A stretch of DNA of 64,000 nucleotides from CAZAMI01 sp964627805 (GCA_964627805.1 CAZVLA010000026.1:62001-126000); one strand, 5' to 3'. Shown: positions 33,107 to 42,517, counted from the stretch's first letter. The notes: generated by a model from the letters alone, not told the origin. Numbers and translations: made by a program.

Positions 33107-33920
33107 GGAAGTAGTTATCGTTGTATCAGTAATAGCTTTCGTATTACTCCTATCCCTAGCAATAACCGTAGGTGGGTTAGGCTACGTACTACCACTACCT
33201 AATGTTAGAGAAGTAGCTAGTTGGTACTTAAAGACCACATACAACCCATTCATGAAGCTATTCAGTGCCATGGCCCCTGAAGGAGTAACTGCTATAGTGT
33301 GGGACTACAGGGGGTTAGACACGCTATTCGAGACTGCAGTATTCTTCCTAGCGATAATAGGTAGTGTAGCTATTATGAGGGGAATAAGCCTTAAGGGGGT
33401 CAAGTACGACCCAGAGAAGCACGGTATGTCACTAATCATGAAGACCGTAACTAGGATCGTAGTAGTAATGATAATAGCTGTAGCAGGCTCAATAGCCCTA
33501 CACGGACACCTAACACCGGGTGGCGGATTCCAAGGAGGTGCTGCGGCTGCTGTGGCTCCCCTACTAGTCCTTGTAGTATTCTCTAAGTACTTCATGGATA
33601 AGATAGGTGTCTCTAAGAACGCTATGCTGGTAATTAGGAGTGTAGGACTGATAGGTATAGGCTTAACGGCATTCGCAGTAGTGCTTGTGGCCCTACTAAG
33701 TCACGGGCAAGCATACGTATTCCAGAACCAGCCCAAGCCATACGCACCACTAGGTTTTCCGTACAAAGCTGGTACTTCACTACTAGGTGGGTCACTCCTA
33801 TTCTTCAACGCTTGCGAGATGTTTGCAGTAGCTGCTGGCTTCACGATAGTATTCCTACTCTTAGCCCTACCTGAGAGGGAAGTAATTAAGGTATTAAGGG
33901 GTGAGAAGTTTGAGCACTGA
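33096..33920 (+). CDS. Fused MbhE-MbhF membrane subunit (MnhB-like)
   Basis: 274 aa. The N-terminal ~100 residues correspond to MbhE (AIVWDYRGLDTLFETAVFFLAI). The remainder is an MnhB/MbhF domain with HGHLTPGGGFQGGAAAAV and LFFNACEMFAVAAGF. In Thermococcales these are separate genes, so this appears to be a natural fusion. GTG 33096 selected with GGTG 6 nt upstream. Seven or so TM helices. Confidence 0.85.
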   Translation: MGSKEVVIVVSVIAFVLLLSLAITVGGLGYVLPLPNVREVASWYLKTTYNPFMKLFSAMAPEGVTAIVWDYRGLDTLFETAVFFLAIIGSVAIMRGISLKGVKYDPEKHGMSLIMKTVTRIVVVMIIAVAGSIALHGHLTPGGGFQGGAAAAVAPLLVLVVFSKYFMDKIGVSKNAMLVIRSVGLIGIGLTAFAVVLVALLSHGQAYVFQNQPKPYAPLGFPYKAGTSLLGGSLLFFNACEMFAVAAGFTIVFLLLALPEREVIKVLRGEKFEH

Positions 33921-34323
33921 ATTATTAAGTACGTACTTATTCAACGTATTCGTAATATCGATAATAGTCAACATAGCTGTTAGTCTGTACGGTATATTCG
34001 CTAGGCCATCACTAATTAAGAAGATCATAGCCGTGACTATACTGGGTGACAGCGTCAACACATTAGCTATAATAGTAGGTTATAGGATGTGGCCGAATCC
34101 TCACCAACCAGTGATACCTCCGATACTTACTAAATGGCACCCAACACCTCAGGATATACAGAACTTCGCCTACTTAGCTGTCGACCCGCTACCTCAGGCG
34201 TTAGTACTTACTGCTATAGTCATAGGTCTAGCAGTTACTCTATACCTCGTATTCCTTACGCTCCAAATCTACAGGTTCTATAAGACAACTGATGTTAGGA
34301 AAATAGCTAGGCTTAAGGGGTGA
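33910..34323 (+). CDS. mbhG: MnhC/NuoK-like subunit (MbhG)
   Basis: 137 aa with three TM helices (NVFVISIIVNIAVSLYGIF; VDPLPQALVLTAIVIGLAV), the NuoK/MrpC pattern including DPLPQALVLTAIVI. Ion-translocation module. TTG 33910 with GGTG 6 nt upstream, overlapping the previous stop by 11 nt. Confidence 0.9.
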   Translation: MSTELLSTYLFNVFVISIIVNIAVSLYGIFARPSLIKKIIAVTILGDSVNTLAIIVGYRMWPNPHQPVIPPILTKWHPTPQDIQNFAYLAVDPLPQALVLTAIVIGLAVTLYLVFLTLQIYRFYKTTDVRKIARLKG

Positions 34324-34329
34324 TGACCC

Positions 34330-34836
34330 ATGGCTAGTAGGGTAGTTAAGGCAATAGGACCTGCTGTTCTGGCGTTCGCGGTCTACATAATATACACTGG
34401 ATCAGCACACATCTACGACATAGTAACGGGTGCTGTAGTAGCTGCGGTTGTTGGTGCATTAACGGCTAACCTAACAATAGCTAATCCATCGAAGTTAATC
34501 GACCTTAGGAGGTACCTCTGGTTAGTAGCGTACGCACTACACTACTTCTTCATAGATGAGGTTAAGGCACACTTAGACGTAATGTACAGGATACTACATC
34601 CCTCAATGCCTATCAAGCCAGGGATAGTTAGGGTTAAGTATGATGTGCAGACCGACTACGCAGTAACGGCAGTAGCTAACTCAATAACTAACACACCAGG
34701 TACGGTAGTTGTTGATATAGATCCCGAGAAGAACCTCTACTACGTACACTGGATTAACGTGAAGGGTGTTGAGCCTGAAGTAACTAAGGAAATATGTAAG
34801 GGGTTTGAGTACTTCGCGTCAAAGGTATTTGATTAG
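34330..34836 (+). CDS. mbhA: MnhE-like subunit (MbhA)
   Basis: 168 aa. N-terminal TM helices are followed by the MnhE cytoplasmic domain (KPGIVRVKYDVQTDYAVTAVANSITNTPGTVVVD, core ANSITNTPGTVVVDI). ATG start. In Thermococcales mbhA is the first gene; here it lies between mbhG and mbhH. Confidence 0.9.
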   Translation: MASRVVKAIGPAVLAFAVYIIYTGSAHIYDIVTGAVVAAVVGALTANLTIANPSKLIDLRRYLWLVAYALHYFFIDEVKAHLDVMYRILHPSMPIKPGIVRVKYDVQTDYAVTAVANSITNTPGTVVVDIDPEKNLYYVHWINVKGVEPEVTKEICKGFEYFASKVFD

Positions 34837-34848
34837 GGGGTGATCGTG

Positions 34849-36498
34849 GTGGTAGTTACTGGAGGTTACTTATGGGCTCCTCAACCTCCTGGATCACCCT
34901 TAACCGTAGGTGCTTTAGTCCCGTTCATAATAGCTACGGCTTTTGCGTTACCACTAATAAGCCTAGGTATTAAGCGTAAGTTATTCTACGACATCTACGC
35001 ACTAGTAGTTTCGGGTATAGCACTCATACTGACCTCATATAACCTGTACCTAGTCATTAAGGTAGGCTCACCACTCGTCTATATATTCGGTGGTTGGCCA
35101 CCACCTATGGGTATACTGTACGAGGTAGATAGCTTCTCAGCAGTACTTGGAGTATTATCGGCTGCAGTAATGTTCCTGATAGTGATCTACAGTACATCGT
35201 ACATTAGAGACGCAGGTTACGTATGGTACTACACGTTACTGCTAGGTCTTGAGGCTGGGTTATTGGGATGTATATACACGGGTGACGTATTCAATCTCTT
35301 CGTAATGATTGAGGTACTATCGATATCAGCGTACGCACTAGTATCGTACTACAGGTCAAGACCTCAAGCGGTTGAAGCGGCTATGAAGTACGCACTCTTC
35401 GGTGCCGTAGCAACTACCATATACTTCCTAGCTCTAGTATTCGTTTACGGATCCTACGGAACATTAGCTATGGCTGACTTAGCTATTAAGTCAAGAACCT
35501 TAGGACCCACTAACGTATTTAGTGGTGGGTTATTCGGTAATGTAGTTGTTGCTACAGCAGTAGCTATAGCGTTATCATTATGGGCATTCACCTATAAGGC
35601 AGCGCTATTCCCCAACCACTTCTGGCTACCTGACGCACACCCTGAAGCACCTACCCCGGTATCAGCTGCTTTATCCGGCCTAGTAGTTAATGTAGGTGCT
35701 TACGCGGTCGTTAGGCTACTATACACGATCTTCGGTAGGGGCTCAGTAGTTACTGGGTTTAGGAATGTGGTACTTGATGCTTTACTAATACTTGGCATAC
35801 TATCAGGGTTCGTAGGTGCTCTACTCATGGTTGTCCAGAACGACGTTAAGAGGTTATTAGCGTATAGTACAGTCAGCCATATGGGCCTAATATTCATGGG
35901 TATATCACTAGGGCTATCAAACCTACCTACTCAAGTAGTTAGTGCCGGGTTAACAGCTGCTCTTTACCACCTAATAAACCACAGCGTAGGTAAGGCGTTG
36001 CTCTTCATGGGCGTAGGGATATTCATTGTCCTAGCAGGCGGTATTAGGGACCTTAATAAATTAAGTGGTTACGGCAGGTTGAACACGTTAGCGATGGTGG
36101 CGGTACTAATAGGTTTCCTACAGTTAATGGGTGCACCTCCATTCGGGGGGTTCTTCAGTAAGTTACTACTGTACCTAGCGTTTGTTAGGGCAGGCATGTT
36201 AATACCCGCCGTAATGGTTGTCGTGATATCAGCTATATCAGTAATGGGTTACATAAAAGCCATACACGCGTTATGGTTCAAGCCTCTAGAGGGTGAGGTG
36301 AAAGGTAGAGTAGGTCCTCAAATGACTGCAGTGGTAGTTACGTTAGCTATAGCCTGCATAGCATTAGGTATATTAAGTCCCTACTTAACTAAGTGGTTAG
36401 CTAATGTGGTGAATACATCATTAGTTGCTCAGGGCGTGAGTAACTACATAAACTCATTTAATCAAGTCGTACTTAACGTATTAAGGCTCGTGGGGTGA
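34849..36498 (+). CDS. mbhH: Large antiporter-like proton-pumping subunit (MbhH, MnhD/NuoN-like)
   Basis: About 549 aa and 14 TM helices of the NuoL/M/N-MrpD family: FVMIEVLSISAYALVSYY, FPNHFWLPDAHPEAPTPVSAALSG, VGKALLFMGVG and GAPPFGGFFSKLLL are characteristic. The conserved TM Glu and Lys/His residues for ion transfer are in these segments. GTG 34849 chosen (GGTG 6 nt upstream). Confidence 0.94.
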   Translation: MVVTGGYLWAPQPPGSPLTVGALVPFIIATAFALPLISLGIKRKLFYDIYALVVSGIALILTSYNLYLVIKVGSPLVYIFGGWPPPMGILYEVDSFSAVLGVLSAAVMFLIVIYSTSYIRDAGYVWYYTLLLGLEAGLLGCIYTGDVFNLFVMIEVLSISAYALVSYYRSRPQAVEAAMKYALFGAVATTIYFLALVFVYGSYGTLAMADLAIKSRTLGPTNVFSGGLFGNVVVATAVAIALSLWAFTYKAALFPNHFWLPDAHPEAPTPVSAALSGLVVNVGAYAVVRLLYTIFGRGSVVTGFRNVVLDALLILGILSGFVGALLMVVQNDVKRLLAYSTVSHMGLIFMGISLGLSNLPTQVVSAGLTAALYHLINHSVGKALLFMGVGIFIVLAGGIRDLNKLSGYGRLNTLAMVAVLIGFLQLMGAPPFGGFFSKLLLYLAFVRAGMLIPAVMVVVISAISVMGYIKAIHALWFKPLEGEVKGRVGPQMTAVVVTLAIACIALGILSPYLTKWLANVVNTSLVAQGVSNYINSFNQVVLNVLRLVG

Positions 36499-36504
36499 TG
36501 GGGT

Positions 36505-36888
36505 GTGGCGGTTGAGGTAATAACTAATCCCCAAGTCGCTATGCTCCTCTGCACCTTAGGGAGTATATTCGTGGGTGGTATAGTAGCTCTAATTTACTTA
36601 TTACTAAAGAGTAGTTACGGATCAAGTGAGGGTGAGGCTGAGGAGCCCTACATATGCGGTGAACCACCAACTGTAGTTAAGTCGCTTACAGGGCCTTCAG
36701 AGGGTATGTACTGGGGGTTCGTCAAGAGGGTTGCTAGGTCCCTATACAAGTACTTCAGGGACCTCATGCATACGGGTAGGTTAAGTGATTGGGCAGGCTA
36801 CATGAGTGGCTGGTACGGCTTCCTAGTAATTACGGCACTCATCCTAACAATGTACGTAATAGTTAGGGGGGTGATGGGTGGTTGGTAG
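36505..36888 (+). CDS. mbhI: MbhI-like membrane subunit
   Basis: 127 aa with two TM helices (residues ~12-35 and ~104-124) flanking a cytoplasmic segment with EEPYICGEPP. Size, order and the YxCGE segment match MbhI, which links antiporter and hydrogenase modules. GTG start with GGTG 7 nt upstream; overlaps mbhM by 7 nt. Confidence 0.8.
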   Translation: MAVEVITNPQVAMLLCTLGSIFVGGIVALIYLLLKSSYGSSEGEAEEPYICGEPPTVVKSLTGPSEGMYWGFVKRVARSLYKYFRDLMHTGRLSDWAGYMSGWYGFLVITALILTMYVIVRGVMGGW

Positions 36889-37889
36889 GTGTTCTTGAGT
36901 CCCTAACCCTACTGTTTGCACTAGCTATATTCCCGGGACTAGTATTCATTATAGCTCTAGCAATATTCAATGACTGGTTCGAGAGGAAGGTAGAGGCTAG
37001 GATGCAGAGTAGGATGGGACCTACGTACGTAGGTCCAGCAGGTATTCTACAGCCTCTCGCCGACCTACTTAAGTTATTCAGTGCTAAGGAGGAGATAAGG
37101 CAGAAGTACTCACTGCTTGACGTTGCTAAGGTATTCGCGTTCCTCGGCATAGGTGCTGCGGTAGCCTCACTACTCTTCCTACCGCTATCACCCTATAGGC
37201 TATCAGCGCCTTATGACTTCCTAGTCTATGTATACCTATGCTGTGTGTGGGTACCCCTAGCTCTCTTCATAATATCAATATCAGTACCTAACCCATTCAC
37301 GGCCCTAGGTACTTCAAGGCTACTATCAATACTAACCGTGTGTGAGCCAACGTACTTCGCGTCATTACTGGTACCTATAATATTAACTACAAGGTTATTT
37401 AGGGCTCAAGTACCCTACTCAATACTGAGTACCTCTAAGTTAGTGATTAACTTATGGACCTACCCGTACACCATACCATTAATGATACTAGCCACCATAG
37501 CAGCTATCGTATGCCTGCAGGCTAAGGCCATGTACCCACCATACAACATACCAGAGGCTGAGCAAGAGATTGTCGCAGGCCCATTAACCGAGCTTAGTGG
37601 TCCTATGTTAGGACTCACTAAGTTACTACATGATATAGACATAGCGGTGTCGCTGCTATTCATAACGTACGTGTACCTAGGGGGTCCCTACCCATTCCCG
37701 CACCTCTCACTACCTGGGATAGCTGTGTTAATAGCTAAGTACGTAGGACTACTATTCGTACTAACGACTATTAAGGCTTCCTTCGGCAGGTTTAGGATAG
37801 ATCAAGGAATTAAGAGTATATTGAAGTACGCATCACTACCGGCTACCGTCTCCTTAGTAGTTGCTAACTTAATAATAATGTTTACTTAA
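36882..37889 (+). CDS. mbhM: NuoH-like membrane subunit (MbhM)
   Basis: 335 aa and eight or so TM helices. Family segments DWFERKVEARMQSRMGPTYVGP (core ARMQSRMGPTYVGP), GILQPLADLLKLFSAKE and PYNIPEAEQEIVAGPLTELSGP (core NIPEAEQEIVAGP) anchor the hydrophilic arm to the membrane. TTG start, GGTG 8 nt upstream. Last gene of the operon; its end overlaps the convergent maturation protease gene by 4 nt. Confidence 0.94.
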   Translation: MVGVLESLTLLFALAIFPGLVFIIALAIFNDWFERKVEARMQSRMGPTYVGPAGILQPLADLLKLFSAKEEIRQKYSLLDVAKVFAFLGIGAAVASLLFLPLSPYRLSAPYDFLVYVYLCCVWVPLALFIISISVPNPFTALGTSRLLSILTVCEPTYFASLLVPIILTTRLFRAQVPYSILSTSKLVINLWTYPYTIPLMILATIAAIVCLQAKAMYPPYNIPEAEQEIVAGPLTELSGPMLGLTKLLHDIDIAVSLLFITYVYLGGPYPFPHLSLPGIAVLIAKYVGLLFVLTTIKASFGRFRIDQGIKSILKYASLPATVSLVVANLIIMFT

Positions 37890-38374
37890 TGTAACCTCTT
37901 AACTAACTCACTACACAATGAATCAATAACCTCCCTAACCTCAGTACTTAACCCCTCACCAAATCCTAGATCCTTAGCCCTAATACCAATAAATACTACA
38001 TCCTCAACATCATAGACAGTCATTAAGTACTTAACCACTAACTTAACAGGTATTGAGTGTGTAGTAGCTAGTAGGGACTCACTCAACTCATCAATACCTG
38101 AAGCAATTATTGACCCTACAGGCGTGTCACCTACTAAAGCATCAATAACTACTAAACCCCTAGGCCTTAGTTCGGATATGGCGTCAATACAGTTCTCAAG
38201 TCCATACTCGCACTCAACGACCTCAATGCCCAAGTTCCTCAGCCTCCTACACAGGTATAGTGCTAGGTAGTCGTCCCTCCTTAAGTAAGTACCTACGCAC
38301 GCAAGCACGTACCCTCTACTTAAGTAATTAATTATTAATTCAGCAGCTTCACTTACGTTTAGTACCTTAACCAA
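37886..38374 (-). CDS. hycI: Hydrogenase maturation protease (HycI/HyaD family)
   Basis: Removes the C-terminal extension of a [NiFe] large subunit after Ni insertion. 162 aa with the family pattern CVGTYLRRDDYLALYLCRRL (Ni-sensing Asp in the RRDD region), a second acidic segment ECEYGLENC, and LVVIDALVG. Two large subunits with cleavable tails are in the window, and this single protease may serve one or both. It overlaps the upstream MinD-like gene by 8 nt. Confidence 0.85.
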   Translation of the reverse strand: MVKVLNVSEAAELIINYLSRGYVLACVGTYLRRDDYLALYLCRRLRNLGIEVVECEYGLENCIDAISELRPRGLVVIDALVGDTPVGSIIASGIDELSESLLATTHSIPVKLVVKYLMTVYDVEDVVFIGIRAKDLGFGEGLSTEVREVIDSLCSELVKRLH

Positions 38375-39140
38375 CCCTACTCAGCACCTCGCTAATGACC
38401 TTACTGACTAACTCATTCACTACCTTACCAGCCCTAGTACTCAGTAACCTACTTAAGTCACCTATGCACTCCTCAATACTGATGTCGTAAGGTACTGAAC
38501 CTAAGTAATTAACTCCATACCTATTACATAGTGACTTAACGTAGCTAGGACCCCTACTCATATTCTCAATAACTCCTAAGATAGGGACCCTAGATTCATT
38601 AAGTACGTTGATTAATGCTTCCGTAGGCTTCACCGATAACTTACTAGGCGTTGTCACGACAACTACTCTAGATCCCCTCCTGAAATACTTAATAACGTCT
38701 AACGCCTCATCAGATATTCCCGGTGGTGTATCAATTATTAGGAAGTCTAAGTCACCCCATATAGTAATAGCTAGTAATTCCTTAATCACGCTATCGATCT
38801 CCGCACCTCTCAACGGTACCGGCGAGTCCTTCGTGAAGTAAGCTAGAGTCATGAACTTAATACCTCCACAGACTGTCGGTGGTTCAATACCCTTAACCTC
38901 CTTAGGTAGTAACTTAGTCACGTCAACACCTAGGACGACGTGGGTTGTGGGGTTAGTTACGTCGAGGTCAAGCATACCTACCTTAAAACCCATACTAACT
39001 AATGACCCAGCAATTAATGAGGCAATAGTTGTCTTACCAACACCACCCTTAGGACTCATGACCGGTATTAAGTACTTAACACTACTTAACCTATCCTCAA
39101 TAACTGACTCCCTAATATCACGTAAGTACTTACTCACCAT
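38367..39140 (-). CDS. Mrp/MinD-type ATPase in the HypB position
   Basis: 257 aa with deviant Walker A SPKGGVGKTT, LDLDVTNPTTHVVLG and DTPPGISDEALDV. It lies between hypA and the maturation protease, where HypB GTPase would be expected. In Thermococcus kodakarensis a Mrp/MinD-type ATPase replaces HypB and works with HypA in Ni delivery, so the same role is inferred here. No canonical HypB was found in the window. ATG start with GGTG 7 nt upstream; overlaps hypA by 11 nt. Confidence 0.87.
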   Translation of the reverse strand: MVSKYLRDIRESVIEDRLSSVKYLIPVMSPKGGVGKTTIASLIAGSLVSMGFKVGMLDLDVTNPTTHVVLGVDVTKLLPKEVKGIEPPTVCGGIKFMTLAYFTKDSPVPLRGAEIDSVIKELLAITIWGDLDFLIIDTPPGISDEALDVIKYFRRGSRVVVVTTPSKLSVKPTEALINVLNESRVPILGVIENMSRGPSYVKSLCNRYGVNYLGSVPYDISIEECIGDLSRLLSTRAGKVVNELVSKVISEVLSRVG

Positions 39141-39528
39141 TAGTAATCACCTCAATAATTCTAACGCCACGACCACTAACCACCTCAAAATCCCTAGAAC
39201 CGCATTTAGGGCACTTAATATATGCGTGGGACACCTCAGGTACGAAGTGAATAGCTTCTCTAACCTCCTCCGGTAATTCATTAGGCTTAAACCTCCACTC
39301 ATGACCGCATAACCTACACTTAAGTACCGCTGGCTCCTCCTCAGTAACTACATCATCAATTACTAATCCCTTTAACTTAGATATCTCCTTAATAGAGAAC
39401 TTAAGGATCTCAGCATCGATTGACTGAAGAATCCCCAAGCCTAACCTAAGTAACTTAATGTGCTTAGTACCTAGTGTATTTATTAAGTAATTAATAACTG
39501 CCTCAGCTAATGCCCACTCATGAACCAC
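39130..39528 (-). CDS. hypA: Nickel metallochaperone HypA
   Basis: 132 aa. The N-terminus VHEWALAEA holds the conserved Ni-binding His-Glu, and the zinc domain has CRLCGHEW and CPKCGSRD. Delivers Ni to the large subunits. The only start with a GGTG motif (7 nt upstream) is the GTG at 39528, which yields M-V-H-E instead of the usual M-H-E, shifting the Ni-ligand His to position 3. Adjacent MinD-type ATPase is the likely partner. Confidence 0.92.
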   Translation of the reverse strand: MVHEWALAEAVINYLINTLGTKHIKLLRLGLGILQSIDAEILKFSIKEISKLKGLVIDDVVTEEEPAVLKCRLCGHEWRFKPNELPEEVREAIHFVPEVSHAYIKCPKCGSRDFEVVSGRGVRIIEVITNGE

Positions 39529-39549
39529 TTAACCACACCCCATTAAGAA

Positions 39550-39789
39550 TCACGGGGTAGCTAAAGAACTGAGTATCTCACTCCATAACCTACTAAGCTC
39601 CTTAACTTCACCCTCATCAATTTTAGATATCGCTATACCTGCGTGGACTATTACGTAATCACCTGACTTAATAGGGTCGTCAGTCGCTATTACGACCTCC
39701 CTCAAAATACCGCCTAAGTCTACTTCAGCATATTTAATACCCCCCTCAACCCTCACCTTAAGCACCTTAGCAGGTACTCCTAAACACAC
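39550..39789 (-). CDS. hypC: Hydrogenase maturation chaperone HypC
   Basis: 79 aa. HypC must start Met-Cys, because Cys2 carries the Fe(CN)2CO intermediate with HypD. GTG 39789 followed by TGT gives exactly M-C-L-G-V-P. A longer frame from 39831 would bury the Cys at residue 16 and is rejected for that reason. Beta-barrel core AKVLKVRVEGG..AEVDLGG..GDYVIVHAGIAISKID is typical. The upstream GGTG is weak. Confidence 0.9.
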   Translation of the reverse strand: MCLGVPAKVLKVRVEGGIKYAEVDLGGILREVVIATDDPIKSGDYVIVHAGIAISKIDEGEVKELSRLWSEILSSLATP

Positions 39790-39824
39790 GCCCGAACCCG
39801 TAGCTTTAGGTGGTTTAGGCATTA

Positions 39825-40859
39825 TTAACATATCCTAGGTAGGTTAAGGGGTTCGGACTTAAGTATGGTCTTACCACCAACCTCAGTAACGGCCAATACC
39901 TTACCCCTGAGTAATTCGTTAGGGGCCTTAACAACTTCACCAACTATAGATGCTTGAGACTCTCCTAAAGCCCTCAACTCCTTAACAACATCATCAGCTA
40001 CATTAGGAGATACTGAAAGCACTGCAACACCTTCGCAAGCTACGTTTAATGGGTCAACACCTACCGCATCAAGGAAGTACCTAACCTCCCTCCTAATAGG
40101 TACGTCACCCCTTCTAACAACTACTAAGTAACCACTATCCTCAACCCACTCATTAAGTACGGCTGCTAATCCCCCTCTAGTGGGGTCTCTAGCAGCATGT
40201 ATGTACTCCCTATACTTCTCAATGACGGGTAATACAGATCTACTCAAGGGCTTACTATCACTCCTTAATCCCTTAACCTCATCAATCATACCTAACTGAG
40301 AAGCCAGTATAGCCGCTCCATGCTCAGCTACTGGACCAGTAACTACTATCTTATCACCTACCTCAATCCTATCAATTAGTGGTTCATGACTAGTTAATCC
40401 TAAGCAAGTAGCGGTTATTAATAACTTATCTAGGGACCCCTTAGGCATTACCTTAAAGTCACCACCGATGAGTGCTACACCCTCATTAATTAATACCTTA
40501 ATGAATGAGTCCATAACCTCATGAACTAACACCTCATCAGTACCCTCCTCAACAACTAGAGTATCTAAGGCAGCTACAGGTCTAGCACCCATCATAACAA
40601 CATCATTTATTACGCCACAAGCAGCTAAGTGACCTATATCACCACCAGGGAATTTAATGGGGTTTACAGTGAATGAGTCAGTAGCAACTACTAAGTACTT
40701 ATTACCTAACTTGATAGCTGCACCATCATCTAATACGTCCGTACCCACACCCCCTAAGGCACTCCTTAAGTTAGGCGGTACCTTAGAAATTACTAACCTC
40801 CTAATAAGCTCCCACATCTCCTTACCTCCAGCACCGTGGGATATCGTTATGGATACCAT
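39825..40859 (-). CDS. hypE: Carbamoyl dehydratase HypE
   Basis: Converts the S-carbamoyl group from HypF to thiocyanate for the CN ligands. 344 aa of the PurM/AIR synthase fold (ISHGAGGKEMWELI, VATDSFTVNPIKFPGGDIG, RDPTRGGLA). It ends in PRIC, the essential C-terminal cysteine. Divergent from hypD across 61 nt containing an AT-rich promoter-like stretch. Confidence 0.95.
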   Translation of the reverse strand: MVSITISHGAGGKEMWELIRRLVISKVPPNLRSALGGVGTDVLDDGAAIKLGNKYLVVATDSFTVNPIKFPGGDIGHLAACGVINDVVMMGARPVAALDTLVVEEGTDEVLVHEVMDSFIKVLINEGVALIGGDFKVMPKGSLDKLLITATCLGLTSHEPLIDRIEVGDKIVVTGPVAEHGAAILASQLGMIDEVKGLRSDSKPLSRSVLPVIEKYREYIHAARDPTRGGLAAVLNEWVEDSGYLVVVRRGDVPIRREVRYFLDAVGVDPLNVACEGVAVLSVSPNVADDVVKELRALGESQASIVGEVVKAPNELLRGKVLAVTEVGGKTILKSEPLNLPRIC

Positions 40860-40920
40860 ATATCCACCACTTACGTACTGAGGTGTTAAGTTAATAATTT
40901 ACTCATAACCTACAGAGTAG

Positions 40921-42075
40921 GTGGGCGTAACGACCGACGTTAGGGACTTAATAAAGGGTATTTACGAGAGAGGTGATGTAAGCGGTATTGTTAAGTTCAT
41001 TAAGGATACCTCAGAGAGGATTAAGCGCTTAGTAAAGATCATGAACTTCTGTGGTACTCATGAATGGACAATATCGCATTACGGTATTAGGTCCTTAATG
41101 CCTAGGAATATCGACTTAATCGCAGGGCCCGGATGTCCAGTATGCGTAACTCCTGGTTGCTACGTTCGTGAATTAGCTAAGCTAAGTTTTGAGGGGTACC
41201 ACATACTAACGTACGGTGATGCATTCAAACTACCCTCTGGTAGAGTTAGTGATGATAGGCTCAAGAGCTTAGCAAGTGCTAAGTCCTACGGTGGTAAGGT
41301 AAGTATCGTATACAGCTTCTTAGATGCTGTTAAGTTAGCTCGTAAGCACCCGAGTGAGAACTTCATCTTCTTTGCTGTAGGGTTCGAGACCACAATGCCC
41401 TCAACAGCTGAGTTACTTAAGTCTAACTCAGTACCTAAGAACTTAATGATATTAAGTACCTACAGATTAACCCCACCAATAATGGATTACCTCCTAAGCT
41501 CAGGTAGGGCTAGGTTGGATGGTGTGATAGCTCCGGGGCACGTATCAGCAGTAATAGGTGCTGGGGCTTGGGAGTTCGTACCTAGGAAGTATGGGGTAGC
41601 TACTGTAGTAGCTGGTTTTGAACCAGCTGACGTAATATTAGCTATCGCAGCTATACTTAAGTGCTTGGAGGAGGGTAAGGCATTATTAATTAATGAGTAT
41701 GTTAGGGTAGTTAAGTACGGAGGTAATCCTAGAGCTAAGAAATTAATTAATGAAGTGTACGACGTAGTTGATGCTTACTGGAGAGGCATAGGTATTGTTG
41801 AGAGTAGTGGTGCGGTACTTAAGGATAAGTACTCAGATCACGACGCATCAAAGCAATTAGGTATTAAGGAGGAGGTAGGTACTGACGAACTCCCGGGTTG
41901 TAGGTGTGGTGATGTGGTATTAGGGATTGCTAAACCGACTGACTGCCCCCTATTCATGAAGGTATGTAAGCCGGACACGCCCTACGGGCCATGCATGGTT
42001 AGTTCGGAAGGTACTTGTAGGATATGGTATGAGAACCTACCCGTAGTACTCAATGACTCAATACCTACTTCTTAG
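40921..42075 (+). CDS. hypD: Hydrogenase maturation Fe-S scaffold HypD
   Basis: 384 aa. Conserved motifs include MNFCGTHEWTI, GPGCPVCVTP, FAVGFETT and the C-terminal [4Fe-4S] cysteines (CRCGDV, CPLF, CKP, GPCMVSSEGTC). Assembles Fe(CN)2CO with HypC. GTG start. Its end overlaps the convergent helical-protein gene by 11 nt. Confidence 0.95.
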   Translation: MGVTTDVRDLIKGIYERGDVSGIVKFIKDTSERIKRLVKIMNFCGTHEWTISHYGIRSLMPRNIDLIAGPGCPVCVTPGCYVRELAKLSFEGYHILTYGDAFKLPSGRVSDDRLKSLASAKSYGGKVSIVYSFLDAVKLARKHPSENFIFFAVGFETTMPSTAELLKSNSVPKNLMILSTYRLTPPIMDYLLSSGRARLDGVIAPGHVSAVIGAGAWEFVPRKYGVATVVAGFEPADVILAIAAILKCLEEGKALLINEYVRVVKYGGNPRAKKLINEVYDVVDAYWRGIGIVESSGAVLKDKYSDHDASKQLGIKEEVGTDELPGCRCGDVVLGIAKPTDCPLFMKVCKPDTPYGPCMVSSEGTCRIWYENLPVVLNDSIPTS

Positions 42076-42517
42076 GTATAATCTCCGATGACCTCCTAAT
42101 AATTAACTTCATGAAGTCATCAAACTTACCTCGCCTAACGTAACTCACGAACTCATCGTAAAGATCCTCAATAACTTCAGGCTCAATACCCTCACTACCT
42201 AGTACTAAGGCTAACTCCTCAGTAACCTCACTTAAGTCCCTACCACCTAAACCCACCTTATCAAGTACGTACTTCTCTAGGAACGCAGGTATTAACTCAT
42301 TAACTAACGTATACACCTTATCAGGTAAGTCATCAATCTCCGGGTACTTAACCCTCAACATATGTCTAGCTATCTCATTAACTGATATCCTAACTACCTC
42401 ATCCATAATCTCGTTTAACACTCTCTCACTTAGTTCCGTCTTAAGTAACTTACTAAGCTCTGAGTACGACTTACTTACAGCTGTTAATGCCTCCTTAACC
42501 CTCTCATCTAACACCAA
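42065..42517 (-). CDS. All-helical protein of unknown function
   Basis: 150 aa, acidic, predicted fully helical (SYSELSKLLKTELSERVLNEI; EELALVLGSEGIEPEVIEDLYDEF). No family recognised. Convergent with hypD; the 5' leader can form a 7-bp hairpin (ACTCCCT/AGGGAGT, 42523-42548). Start TTG 42517 or GTG 42514. Confidence 0.6.
   Translation of the reverse strand: MVLDERVKEALTAVSKSYSELSKLLKTELSERVLNEIMDEVVRISVNEIARHMLRVKYPEIDDLPDKVYTLVNELIPAFLEKYVLDKVGLGGRDLSEVTEELALVLGSEGIEPEVIEDLYDEFVSYVRRGKFDDFMKLIIRRSSEIIPKK

Noticed and set aside
33305..33595. Minus-strand ORF inside the MbhE-MbhF gene
   Set aside because: Shadow of a conserved membrane-subunit gene; no ribosome-binding motif and no recognisable product.
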